Source: JAFGNV01 sp964612485 (lineage in GTDB: Bacteria > Chloroflexota > Anaerolineae > 4572-78 > J111). From it: 64,000 nucleotides of DNA. The notes beneath the pieces are model-generated. The model did no database searches and was not told where the DNA came from. It saw nothing but the letters and a program-made list of their open reading frames with translations. The position numbers were made by a program, and so were the translations under genes. Positions 9,264 to 16,677 of this stretch are shown here, piece by piece (position 1 is the first letter of the stretch; each line of letters begins with the position of its first letter). The DNA is taken from assembly GCA_964612485.1 (NCBI GenBank), contig CAZTFF010000003.1, positions 124,001 through 188,000 on the forward strand, given 5' to 3'.

Positions 9264-10286
9264 TTAAACCTCACCGGCCAACCCCATAGTTTCATCCAGG
9301 CCAAACATCACGTTGAAGTTTTGAACAGCCCCGCCCGACGCGCCCTTGAGCAGGTTATCAATGGAAGAACAGATAATGAACAGGCGCGGATTCACTTCTG
9401 TGATGGAAACAGCGCAGCGATTGGTGCGCTGCGTATGGGCCATCGCAGCCAATTGGCCCGGCGGCAGCAGCCACATGAACGGTTCGCCGGCATAGATATC
9501 GGCATAAAGTTGATGGATTGTCTCAATAGACGAGTTTTGAGCCAGGGTGACGTAGAGGGTGGATAACATCCCCCGGCTGAGGGGCACCAGGTGGGGAGAG
9601 AAGATGATGTTATCGCCGGGGCCGCCCAATTTGGTGATCTCTTGCACCATTTCGGCGGTGTGGCGATGCGCCTGCCCCAAGTTGTAGGGCGATAGATTCT
9701 CGTTGGTTTCGACAAAATGGGTTTTGAGCGTGGCTTTACGGCCTGCGCCGCTTACGCCGCTTTTGCTGTCGGAGATGATGGGGGCGGTAGAGTCCAGCAG
9801 CCCGGCTTTGAGCAGCGGATACAGGCCCAGCAAAACGCTGGTGGGGTAACAGCCGGGCACCGCCGTCAGGTTGGTTTGGGCAATCTGCGACCGGTAAATT
9901 TCCGGGATGCCGTATACGGCTTCGGCCAAAAGTTCCTGGGCAGTATGAGGCACATTGTAGAATTTTTCATACACGGCCACGTCGTCCAGTCGAAAATCGG
10001 CGGAGAGATCGATCACGCGGACTCCGGCCTGCCGCGCCGCCGCTACGGTGGGCTGGCTGGCCGCGTGAGGCAGGCAGCAAAATACCGCGTCTACCTGATC
10101 GAGCGGCGCATCCGCGCTGGCTACCAGGGGAATGGCCCACGGCACGGGATAAATATCGCTGAAATTTTGCCCCGCCGAAGCCTCGGAGGTGGCAAAAACC
10201 AGCTTAACCGAAGGATGGCGGCGCATCATCTGGATGATTTCGTAACCGGTATAACCGCTGGCGCCAAAAACACCTACGTTGATCAT
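9264..10286 (-). CDS. argC: N-acetyl-gamma-glutamyl-phosphate reductase
   Basis: This 340-residue enzyme reduces N-acetylglutamyl phosphate with NADPH, the third step of arginine synthesis. The N-terminal Rossmann motif is VGVFGASGYTG. The catalytic Cys146 lies in PGCYPTS, and a conserved His is in HRHTAEM. The reading frame stays open upstream to 10391, but the ATG at 10286 has GAGGT at the right distance and starts exactly at the family's N-terminus. The upstream region is a structured leader with a terminator. It is the first structural gene of the arg operon. Confidence 0.95.
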   Translation of the reverse strand: MINVGVFGASGYTGYEIIQMMRRHPSVKLVFATSEASAGQNFSDIYPVPWAIPLVASADAPLDQVDAVFCCLPHAASQPTVAAARQAGVRVIDLSADFRLDDVAVYEKFYNVPHTAQELLAEAVYGIPEIYRSQIAQTNLTAVPGCYPTSVLLGLYPLLKAGLLDSTAPIISDSKSGVSGAGRKATLKTHFVETNENLSPYNLGQAHRHTAEMVQEITKLGGPGDNIIFSPHLVPLSRGMLSTLYVTLAQNSSIETIHQLYADIYAGEPFMWLLPPGQLAAMAHTQRTNRCAVSITEVNPRLFIICSSIDNLLKGASGGAVQNFNVMFGLDETMGLAGEV

Positions 10287-10328
10287 TATTTTACCTCGCG
10301 CAAGTTGAATTAGGTTGAAGCGTTCAAA

Positions 10329-10364
10329 CAAAAAACCGGCCCCTGACATATGTCTGGAGCCGGT
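10329..10364 (-). terminator. Intrinsic terminator in the argC leader (attenuator)
   Basis: Read on the minus strand, ACCGGCTCC pairs with GGGGCCGGT (one G-T pair) around a 12-nt loop and is followed by TTTTTTG. It lies 43 nt before the argC start and downstream of the arg promoter, so transcription must read through it to reach argC. That placement is characteristic of an attenuator rather than an end-of-gene terminator. Confidence 0.7.
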
Positions 10365-10391
10365 ATGGTTTACCGATGGACGTGATGCCAA

Positions 10392-10432
10392 AGCCCACTA
10401 TCCAGACATTAGTCTGGCTGGATACGCGGGCT
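10392..10432 (-). promoter_or_regulatory. Upstream hairpin of the arg leader
   Basis: On the minus strand AGCCC-GCG-TATCCAG pairs with CTGGATA-GT-GGGCT, giving two stacked helices of 7 and 5 bp around a 12-nt loop. The CCAGAC...GTCTGG part resembles the terminator loop (CAGACATATGTCAGG), so the two regions could pair alternatively. The helix overlaps the end of the small leader reading frame. Confidence 0.5.
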
Positions 10433-10466
10433 CCTGAGAGAAATGTTCAAATCCGTCATGGTTCAT
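10398..10466 (-). CDS. Possible 22-residue leader peptide of the arg operon
   Basis: An ATG at 10466 opens a 22-codon frame (MNHDGFEHFSQEPAYPARLM then SG) ending in TAG inside the leader hairpin. The ATG lies about 16 nt after the predicted transcription start. The ribosome site is poor (GGCAGCG). It has a single Arg codon near the end and no run of Arg codons, so classic codon-stalling control is not obvious. It could be a chance frame; placement over the hairpin is the only support. Confidence 0.3.
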   Translation of the reverse strand: MNHDGFEHFSQEPAYPARLMSG

Positions 10467-10488
10467 CGCTGCCAATAAAGTAGAGGCG

Positions 10489-10517
10489 AGTTTAACACAG
10501 TTGCGAGATACTGTCAA
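10489..10517 (-). promoter_or_regulatory. Sigma-70-type promoter of the arg operon
   Basis: On the minus strand the -35 box is a perfect TTGACA, the spacer is 17 nt, and the -10 is TAAACT preceded by TG one base away (extended -10). The predicted start is near 10482, giving a leader of about 195 nt before argC. Confidence 0.65.
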
Positions 10518-10522
10518 ATGAA

Positions 10523-10554
10523 TTTGATGCATCAAATAAATTTGATACGTCAAA
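10523..10554. promoter_or_regulatory. Pair of 14-bp palindromes upstream of the arg promoter (candidate operator)
   Basis: TTTGATGCATCAAA (10523-10536) is a perfect palindrome and TTTGATACGTCAAA (10541-10554) is the same site with a changed centre, 18 bp apart centre to centre. They begin 5 bp behind the arg -35 box. The second overlaps the stop codon of the glycosyltransferase gene. The sequence does not resemble the usual ArgR box. Confidence 0.5.
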
Positions 10555-11749
10555 CGGGTTTGACCACAGCGTATTTATCCACCACCCGGCGATAAACGGC
10601 GCGGGTCAGGCGGGCAATTCTGGCCCAATTATACAGCTCTTCTACAGTTTGATAGGCGCTTTGGGCATACGCGCGGGCGCGAGCCGGATCGGAGAGGATG
10701 TGCATGACGCCCCAGGCCACCGAGTCGGTATTATCGGGATAAACGGTGACACCGTTTTGATCGTGCTCAATAATTTCACCCAGGCCGCCTACATCGCTGA
10801 CCACCACGGGACACCCCAACGCCATCGCTTCCAGGGCCACAATGCCAAAGGGTTCGTACAAGCTGGGAAAAACGGCGCAACAGGCGGTTTGGTAATAGCG
10901 GTTTCGCTCTTTATCCGAAACAAAGCCGGCAAATTCAACATGCTCGGCCACGCCCAATTGGCGCGCTCTTTGTTTCAAATGCCTGGCTTCGGGACCTTTG
11001 CCGGCAATAACAATACGGGTTTGGGGAAATTTGGCCAGAATGCGGGGGACTGCTTCTACCAGATGATGCATCCCTTTTTCATAAACCAGCCGGGCGATGG
11101 CAAAAACCACATACTCGCCCCGATGCGGACAGCGCTCTCGCATGGCCAGCAGGTCGTCTTTTGTAAATCCATTACGAAGATCATCGGTATTAACGCCATT
11201 GAAAACAACATCTAACCGGGAACCCGCCGTATGGAAAAAAGATTGAACCTCGTGCAGCATATAACGGCTGCACACAATCACATGGTCGGCATGCTCAATC
11301 AACATCTGATCCGCGCTGTCGATGGCGCGTTCCAGATCATTATGAATGTAGCCGCGTCCCCGGCCTCGTTCTGTGGCGTGAACGGTGACAACCAATGGAC
11401 GTTCCAGGCTTTTCTGCAAAGCGACTCCGGCAAAACCTGTCAACCAATCGTGGGCGTGAATAATATCAAACGGTTGGTTGAGTTGGTAGACGTAGGCTTC
11501 CAGCAGCCGGTTCACCTGCCGCGCTTTTTCATAAATATCGGCCTCGCCGGCCAGTTCCGGGGCAAATATCCGGTGAACCACCACGCCGTCTTCAATGGTA
11601 ACAGGCGCGGTAATCTGTTTGGCCGTTGGCGTAACAACGTGTACCTGGATATGCTGCGCGGCCAGCGCCGGTGCCAGTTCGGCCACGTGACGGCCTAGCC
11701 CGCCGACCAGGTTGGGAGGATACTCCCAGGAAAGCATTAAAACACGCAT
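10550..11749 (-). CDS. GT4-family glycosyltransferase (glycogen/starch synthase-like)
   Basis: This 399-residue GT-B glycosyltransferase opens with LMLSWEYPPNLVGGLGRHV, the start typical of ADP-glucose-type synthases and GT4 enzymes. The C-terminal donor-binding domain has EPFGIVALEAMALGCPVVVS and GGLGEII. It probably transfers glucose or another sugar from a nucleotide sugar in the cytoplasm. Glycogen synthases of the GT5 family are longer (about 470), so a GT4 enzyme is more likely; the acceptor is unknown. It lies 4 nt after a solute-binding lipoprotein gene and is probably co-transcribed with it. Confidence 0.85.
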   Translation of the reverse strand: MRVLMLSWEYPPNLVGGLGRHVAELAPALAAQHIQVHVVTPTAKQITAPVTIEDGVVVHRIFAPELAGEADIYEKARQVNRLLEAYVYQLNQPFDIIHAHDWLTGFAGVALQKSLERPLVVTVHATERGRGRGYIHNDLERAIDSADQMLIEHADHVIVCSRYMLHEVQSFFHTAGSRLDVVFNGVNTDDLRNGFTKDDLLAMRERCPHRGEYVVFAIARLVYEKGMHHLVEAVPRILAKFPQTRIVIAGKGPEARHLKQRARQLGVAEHVEFAGFVSDKERNRYYQTACCAVFPSLYEPFGIVALEAMALGCPVVVSDVGGLGEIIEHDQNGVTVYPDNTDSVAWGVMHILSDPARARAYAQSAYQTVEELYNWARIARLTRAVYRRVVDKYAVVKPV

Positions 11750-11753
11750 ACTC

Positions 11754-12812
11754 TTACTCCTCGGGGGCTACCAACACCCCCGGATAGCGTCCCTCCCCGG
11801 AAATCTTGTAAACCCAAACGGGCGCGCCAACTCGCCGCCCCCGATCATCAAACCTGATGACTCCGCTCAAGCCTTCGTGTTCAACCCCGCTCAACGCCTG
11901 GCTGACCTGGGCGCGGGGTGGGGGGCGTGGTGTTTCGTCCATTGCCAGCGCAATCGCCTCCAGCAGCACATTGGCGGCATCGTAAGCCAGCGCGGCGCGC
12001 GGTCCCGGGGGAAATCCGGCCAGCGTTTGATACGCCTGAATAAAATCGCCGGCGCCAACCAGATCAGCCGGATCGGGACCGGGCGAAACAAAGTGCAAGC
12101 CCTGCGCCGCATCTTCGGCTACCTGAACTACTTGCGGGCTGCCAACATCGACACGGCCCCACCGCGGCAGCGAAACCCCGGCTTCGTCTAAATTACGCAA
12201 AATTTCACCGGCTGTAACTGCCTCGGTGTCCAGCACAACCACCTGAGCATCCGGCGGGATCGGTTGGTGGGAAGTGCCGGATACAGTAACTACCTGATTA
12301 TAACCCTGTTCCCGGCTGAGAGTTTCAAGGCGGGCGGCAGTTTCGGTTGACAGCGCGGCGATATTCACCATGCGGCCACGGGCATCGAAGGGCGCTGTTG
12401 TCCACGGGATAACCATAGCCAATTGGGCCTGATCATAAACCGGCATCGCCGCCTGCGTGGCCTCCGATGAAAAATGGCCGATAACGCCCACCACCGCAGG
12501 GTCGGCCACCAACGCCCCGGCCTGAATTTTGGCCTCCTGCGGGTTGTCAAAATCATTCAAGGCGACCAGTTGAAGTTGGTACCCATGGATGCCGCCGCGA
12601 TTGTTTTGCTCTTGCAGGGCCAGTTTCACCGCAAACAAAGCCTCGTAGCCCAACGGACGATGCAGCCCTTCAAAGGGCGCGGCCAAGCCAATTTTAAGAG
12701 TTGGCGGCGCCCCGCTCCATCCCGACGCCCCCGTACAGGCCGATAGAAGCAACAAAACCACCCCTATGCTATAGATTTTTAAGGTAATCGGAACAAGATC
12801 GCATTGCTTCAT
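11754..12812 (-). CDS. Lipoprotein, branched-chain amino-acid-type periplasmic binding protein
   Basis: This 352-residue type I periplasmic-binding protein has a hydrophobic signal with a lipobox (LLLLSACTG, Cys about residue 26). It continues with LKIGLAAPFEG, a region with VVGVIGHFSSEATQAAMPVY typical of LivJ-like ligand sites, and DAANVLLEAI near the end. No permease is adjacent; the full Liv permease set is 6-10 kb to the right. It could feed that transporter or act as a sensor for the co-transcribed glycosyltransferase. The ligand is unknown. Confidence 0.85.
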   Translation of the reverse strand: MKQCDLVPITLKIYSIGVVLLLLSACTGASGWSGAPPTLKIGLAAPFEGLHRPLGYEALFAVKLALQEQNNRGGIHGYQLQLVALNDFDNPQEAKIQAGALVADPAVVGVIGHFSSEATQAAMPVYDQAQLAMVIPWTTAPFDARGRMVNIAALSTETAARLETLSREQGYNQVVTVSGTSHQPIPPDAQVVVLDTEAVTAGEILRNLDEAGVSLPRWGRVDVGSPQVVQVAEDAAQGLHFVSPGPDPADLVGAGDFIQAYQTLAGFPPGPRAALAYDAANVLLEAIALAMDETPRPPPRAQVSQALSGVEHEGLSGVIRFDDRGRRVGAPVWVYKISGEGRYPGVLVAPEE

Positions 12813-13124
12813 CTTACCTGTTCCTGACCGATGGCTCAGAAAACCGCAGGCAATTCAACGGGTTCTGTTTAAAGTATAACATAAGCAGGTCCGGTTTAAT
12901 ATAGGAAATTACGGTTGAGTCATCCAACTTGAAATATTATCCGAAAACTATTAGACTAAGGTTAAGAGAAAACCCCGTTCCATAACAAAATAGCTCATTT
13001 GTTCTTGTTTACATTCTCTCAAATTTTACTATAAAGCCATCATTTTCACCAACCAGGGCGCATCCAGAATTTTAAGCATGAACTGCGTAACTCCCATTTA
13101 AGAGATACAATTGCAAAGGAATCA
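12813..13124. promoter_or_regulatory. Divergent intergenic region with candidate pit promoter
   Basis: This 312-nt AT-rich region separates the binding-protein gene (minus) from the phosphate permease (plus). A plausible plus-strand promoter is TTGTTT (13005-13010), 16 nt, TACTAT (13027-13032). No clear Pho box repeat and no RNA structure were seen. Confidence 0.35.
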
Positions 13125-14117
13125 ATGTCAGCCTTAACCCTGCTTGCCATTCTGATCGGCTTGGCCCTCATCTTTGATTTTCTCAACGGATTTCATGACA
13201 GCGCCAATGTGGTTGCCACCATGATCTCCTCGCGCGCGATGACGGCGCGGGCGGCGCTTACGCTGGCGGCTCTGGCCAATTTTGCCGGCCCTTTTCTGTT
13301 TGGCGTAGCGGTAGCCAAAACCATTGGCAACGAGGTGGCTCCGGCCAATTTTTTGACTATTGCCGTGGTCATTGCCGCCCTGCTCAGCGCCAGCCTGTGG
13401 AACATCATCACCTGGTATTTTGGCATTCCGTCCAGTTCATCGCACGCGCTCATTGGCGGTATTCTGGGCGCGGTTGCCGTGGGATCGGGCTGGGACGTGA
13501 TCCGGCTGGAAGGGCTGGAGAAAGTAGCCATCGCCCTCTTCGTTTCTCCCTTGATTGGCTTCCTGGCCGGGATCATCATCATGCGACTGACCATGTGGAC
13601 CGCTCGAGGCGCAACCCCCAAAGCCAACACCTTTTTCAAACAGATACAAATTCCAACCGCCACCATTCTGGCCCTGAGCCACGGCACCAACGATGCCCAA
13701 AAGACTATGGGCATCATCACCATGGGGCTGGTGGCCCTGGGCTTCCAGCAAAATTTTGCAGTGCCATGGTGGGTCATCCTGATCAGCGCGGGCGCGATTG
13801 GGGCCGGCACGGCCATGGGCGGCTGGCGCATTATCCATACGCTGGGCGGGAAATTCTACCGCATTCGGCCTATTCACAGCTTCACTTCCCAATTGACGTC
13901 CGGCGCGGTCATTCTCGCGGCCTCGCTGCTGGGCGGGCCGGTGAGCACCACCCAAGTGGTCAGCTCATCGATTTTGGGGGTGGGCGCGGCCGAACGCCGG
14001 TCGAAGGTGCGCTGGGGCGTGATGAGCGACATCATTCTGGCCTGGGTTTTAACCGTTCCGGTCACGGCCCTGATGGCCGCGCTGCTCTACTTCCCCATCA
14101 GTTTTTTAGTTGAATAA
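13125..14117 (+). CDS. PiT-family inorganic phosphate transporter
   Basis: This 330-residue membrane protein belongs to the PiT family (cation-coupled, low-affinity phosphate uptake). Both inverted signature repeats are visible: GFHDSANVVATMIS near the N-terminus (about residues 22-35) and LSHGTNDAQKTMGI (about 185-198). About ten hydrophobic helices fill the rest, which matches the short PiT form. Start 13125 has AAGGAAT upstream. A DUF47 gene follows after 9 nt, the standard partner of these permeases. Confidence 0.95.
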   Translation: MSALTLLAILIGLALIFDFLNGFHDSANVVATMISSRAMTARAALTLAALANFAGPFLFGVAVAKTIGNEVAPANFLTIAVVIAALLSASLWNIITWYFGIPSSSSHALIGGILGAVAVGSGWDVIRLEGLEKVAIALFVSPLIGFLAGIIIMRLTMWTARGATPKANTFFKQIQIPTATILALSHGTNDAQKTMGIITMGLVALGFQQNFAVPWWVILISAGAIGAGTAMGGWRIIHTLGGKFYRIRPIHSFTSQLTSGAVILAASLLGGPVSTTQVVSSSILGVGAAERRSKVRWGVMSDIILAWVLTVPVTALMAALLYFPISFLVE

Positions 14118-14126
14118 AGGTAAATT

Positions 14127-14756
14127 ATGGGCTTTTCAAACTTTTTTAAAGACAAAAAGCAGAACGTTTTTATTTCATTGTTGATCCGGCAGGCTGAAAT
14201 AACGGTAGAAGGAATCAAGCTACTGCAAACGTGTATCCAAAATCCTGATGAGGAAGCCATCGAAACAATGCGCGCCAAAGAATACGAGGCCGATGAAATT
14301 CGACGGATTCTGATCGATGAGCTGCACAACACCTTTATCACGCCCATCGACCGGGAAGACATTTTTAACCTCTCTCTCAATATCGACGAGATGATTGATT
14401 ACGCGCTGACCACTATCCAAGAAATGAATCTGCTGGGCGTGGACGCCGATGAGCACCTGGAAGAAATGGTCAATCTGGTCCGGCAGGAAGCGGAAGAGTT
14501 AGCCATGGCCATGCATCGATTGGAAAGTAATCCTCGCGTGGCCGGAGACCACGCCCAGCGCGCCAAAAAAATCGAAAATGAAGTAGAGCATATTTATCGC
14601 CTGGCTATTGCCGATTTATTCACCAAAGCCAAAGATTTCAAACCCCTGATGGCCATGCTCCGCCGCCGCGAAGTGTACCGGCACGTAGCCAATATGTCAG
14701 ACAGGGCCGACGACGCGGCCAATGTGGTGGGGATGGTGGTAATGAAATTAACCTGA
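14127..14756 (+). CDS. DUF47 / PhoU-like Pit accessory protein
   Basis: This 209-residue all-helical protein has the DUF47 (TIGR00153, PhoU-like) pattern: acidic helices such as AKEYEADEIRRILIDEL and a DREDIFNLSLNIDEMIDY metal-site segment. Proteins of this group are thought to modulate the neighbouring PiT permease. The 9-nt gap shows they form an operon. The role is established only by association. Confidence 0.93.
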   Translation: MGFSNFFKDKKQNVFISLLIRQAEITVEGIKLLQTCIQNPDEEAIETMRAKEYEADEIRRILIDELHNTFITPIDREDIFNLSLNIDEMIDYALTTIQEMNLLGVDADEHLEEMVNLVRQEAEELAMAMHRLESNPRVAGDHAQRAKKIENEVEHIYRLAIADLFTKAKDFKPLMAMLRRREVYRHVANMSDRADDAANVVGMVVMKLT

Positions 14757-14923
14757 CGCGCCGCGCCGCCCTTGAAAAAAATTTCCGGCGCATTGACTCT
14801 CTCACCCTTCCTTTGTTATACTCAATTTAACATTATTTGCCTCTCACCTCACCCGACCAAATAACAGAAATTGAAACAATAGATCATTATTCGGAAGCGC
14901 GGATACAAATCAGGAGGAATCTC

Positions 14924-15997
14924 ATGGCTCCCAAAAATGTAGCCCTAGATATTGACGATGCGGTTTATCAAACAGCCTTGCAGCGCGCTCAAAGCGAAGG
15001 CAAATCTATCGAAGAAATTTTGGCCGGCCTGGTGTTAGGCTACACCCGCAGCGGCAGCACCGGCGGCTATCTCATCTACACGGTTCAACGGGGCGATACC
15101 CTGGCCGGGATTGCGCGGCGGTTCTATAACGATCCCCACCAATATCCCTACCTGCAAAAAATCAACCAGCTAGATAGCGCGGGGCAGATTTGGGTGGGAC
15201 AAAATCTGGTCATCCCGGTGATGGCCGGTGTCACTCCCATCGCTGCGGGCACAGCCCCTGCCCCGGCAACCCCCGCTCCCGCGCCGGTACCCGAAACACC
15301 TTCGGCCCCGGCTCCCACCCCCCAACCCGTAACGCCGCAAATTGATCCTTGCAGCCCCATTCCCAACGAAAGCTACGGCACCCTGCCGATTGCCGGCCCG
15401 CCCACCGACCGGCCCGCCGCCCAACATGGCGACATCAATCTGGCCCTGCGCGGCTACACGCCCACTACCGCCCGGCTGGCCTTAATAGATATGGCCGGCG
15501 CCACCGATCCTCGCGCGCCGCAACTGGCCGGCCTTTTTGCCGACCGGCGCGTTCCCACCTTTAGTAGCGCTCACCAGGCGCACCAGTGGGATTGGAGCCG
15601 CAATGCCCGGGGTAGCGTGGTCACCGACTATGAGGTGACGGTCTTGGGCTGCGCGGTCAGCGTGGGCGAAACCATTCACGTGCCCTCCGCCGGCTACACC
15701 ATTGGCCAGGGATACGCGGTGCTGGTGCTTTATGCCGACCAGGCCCGGCTCACCCTCAAATATACCGGCGAGGACAGCGTGGTATCGGGCTACACCCTTC
15801 ATCTGGAAGACGTCTGCCCGGAACCCTCCCTGCTGGCCCTGTACGAGCGCATGAACAACAGCGGCCGCCGGCAGTTACCGGCCCTGCGAGCGTATCAAGC
15901 TTTAGGCCGCGCCCGAGAGCAGGAAATCCGCGTAGCCATCCGCGATACCGGCCGCTTTATGGACCCTCGCGTACGTAAGGACTGGTGGAGCGGGTAG
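14924..15997 (+). CDS. LysM protein with ribbon-helix-helix-like N-terminus and unknown C-terminal domain
   Basis: The frame is open from 14837, but ATG 14924 has a perfect AGGAGG site 5 nt upstream and gives 357 residues. Residues 5-40 (ALDIDDAVYQTALQRAQSEG and following) resemble a ribbon-helix-helix strand and helices. Residues 51-99 are a clear LysM domain (YTVQRGDTLAGIARRFY, ending VGQNLVIP). A Pro/Ala linker (about 105-145) leads to an unrecognised domain of about 210 residues. No signal peptide is seen, which is odd for LysM. The same N-terminal arrangement recurs in the gene at 22736-24184. Function unknown. Confidence 0.85.
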   Translation: MAPKNVALDIDDAVYQTALQRAQSEGKSIEEILAGLVLGYTRSGSTGGYLIYTVQRGDTLAGIARRFYNDPHQYPYLQKINQLDSAGQIWVGQNLVIPVMAGVTPIAAGTAPAPATPAPAPVPETPSAPAPTPQPVTPQIDPCSPIPNESYGTLPIAGPPTDRPAAQHGDINLALRGYTPTTARLALIDMAGATDPRAPQLAGLFADRRVPTFSSAHQAHQWDWSRNARGSVVTDYEVTVLGCAVSVGETIHVPSAGYTIGQGYAVLVLYADQARLTLKYTGEDSVVSGYTLHLEDVCPEPSLLALYERMNNSGRRQLPALRAYQALGRAREQEIRVAIRDTGRFMDPRVRKDWWSG

Positions 15998-16006
15998 ACA
16001 AAAAGA

Positions 16007-16033
16007 AACTGGCGACTTTTTCGGTCGCCAGTT
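16007..16033. terminator. 10-bp hairpin after the LysM gene
   Basis: AACTGGCGAC (16007-16016) pairs perfectly with GTCGCCAGTT (16024-16033) around a 7-nt loop. There is no T-run on the plus strand; on the minus strand TTTCTTTTTG follows, so it could terminate in either direction only weakly. Confidence 0.45.
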
Positions 16034-16677
16034 ATAGGAGGGAGGGATAGAACTCTCGAAAGAGTTCTAACTTAATGTCATGATAACAATTTACGATGAA
16101 AAATGCAAATGCTGACTGTATTATGTCACGCCTCCTACTTTTTCTGTTTGCGCGAAACGTGCAATACTGCTATAATCCAGCGCCAACACATCCGAGAATA
16201 GCAAAATACTGTTTGGTAAATCACTCAAAATAGCTTTGCTATACTTGGCAAAAATTTTTCCGAGGTTCCAGCACCTCGCTAGGCATCCCAAGATGGATTC
16301 CTTGAAATATAGAAAAGAATAAGGCCGTAGAAGTAAGGATATTATTGCGGCAAAGGCGTATGGCTCGCTCACCGCAATAATAATCCTCCGATTGTTTTCC
16401 ACGGCAGCAGGTTCGAAATCAACCGGCGGCGAGAGGGCCTGAAACAGGCAGGCCCCCTGATCATTATTTCCCCTTGAAGTTTCGCGCCTGGGCCAAAATT
16501 AATCATCCTCTCTACAGTTTTGCCTCCAATGTTGCAGGCACAAAAAAAGAGGGTTTTACCACACCTATCCGGCCTGTTGCCACGGTCAGATTGGGTTGCA
16601 GACCACTATATTGTGTTGAAAAGTAAGTATAAAACTTACTTGCTATTAAAATATTAAAAAGGAGAAAAGGTTTTACG
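16034..16677. other. Long intergenic region with large inverted repeat
   Basis: No convincing gene lies in these 644 nt. The main structure is a 14-bp stem with one bulged base (16337-16350 with 16372-16386, ends GGAT...ATCC) closing a 21-nt loop. Just before the next gene, AAGTAAGT (16621-16628) and ACTTACTT (16634-16641) form an operator-like inverted repeat 36 nt from the start codon. A 93-codon minus-strand frame at 16121-16402 shows no recognisable feature and was not called. Confidence 0.5.

Noticed and set aside
10320..10490. T-box riboswitch before argC
   Set aside because: The T-box sequence around GGTGGNACCGCG and the stem I motifs are absent.
16121..16402. 93-codon minus-strand frame in the long intergenic region
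   Set aside because: It overlaps the large inverted repeat, has no ribosome site and shows no recognisable family.
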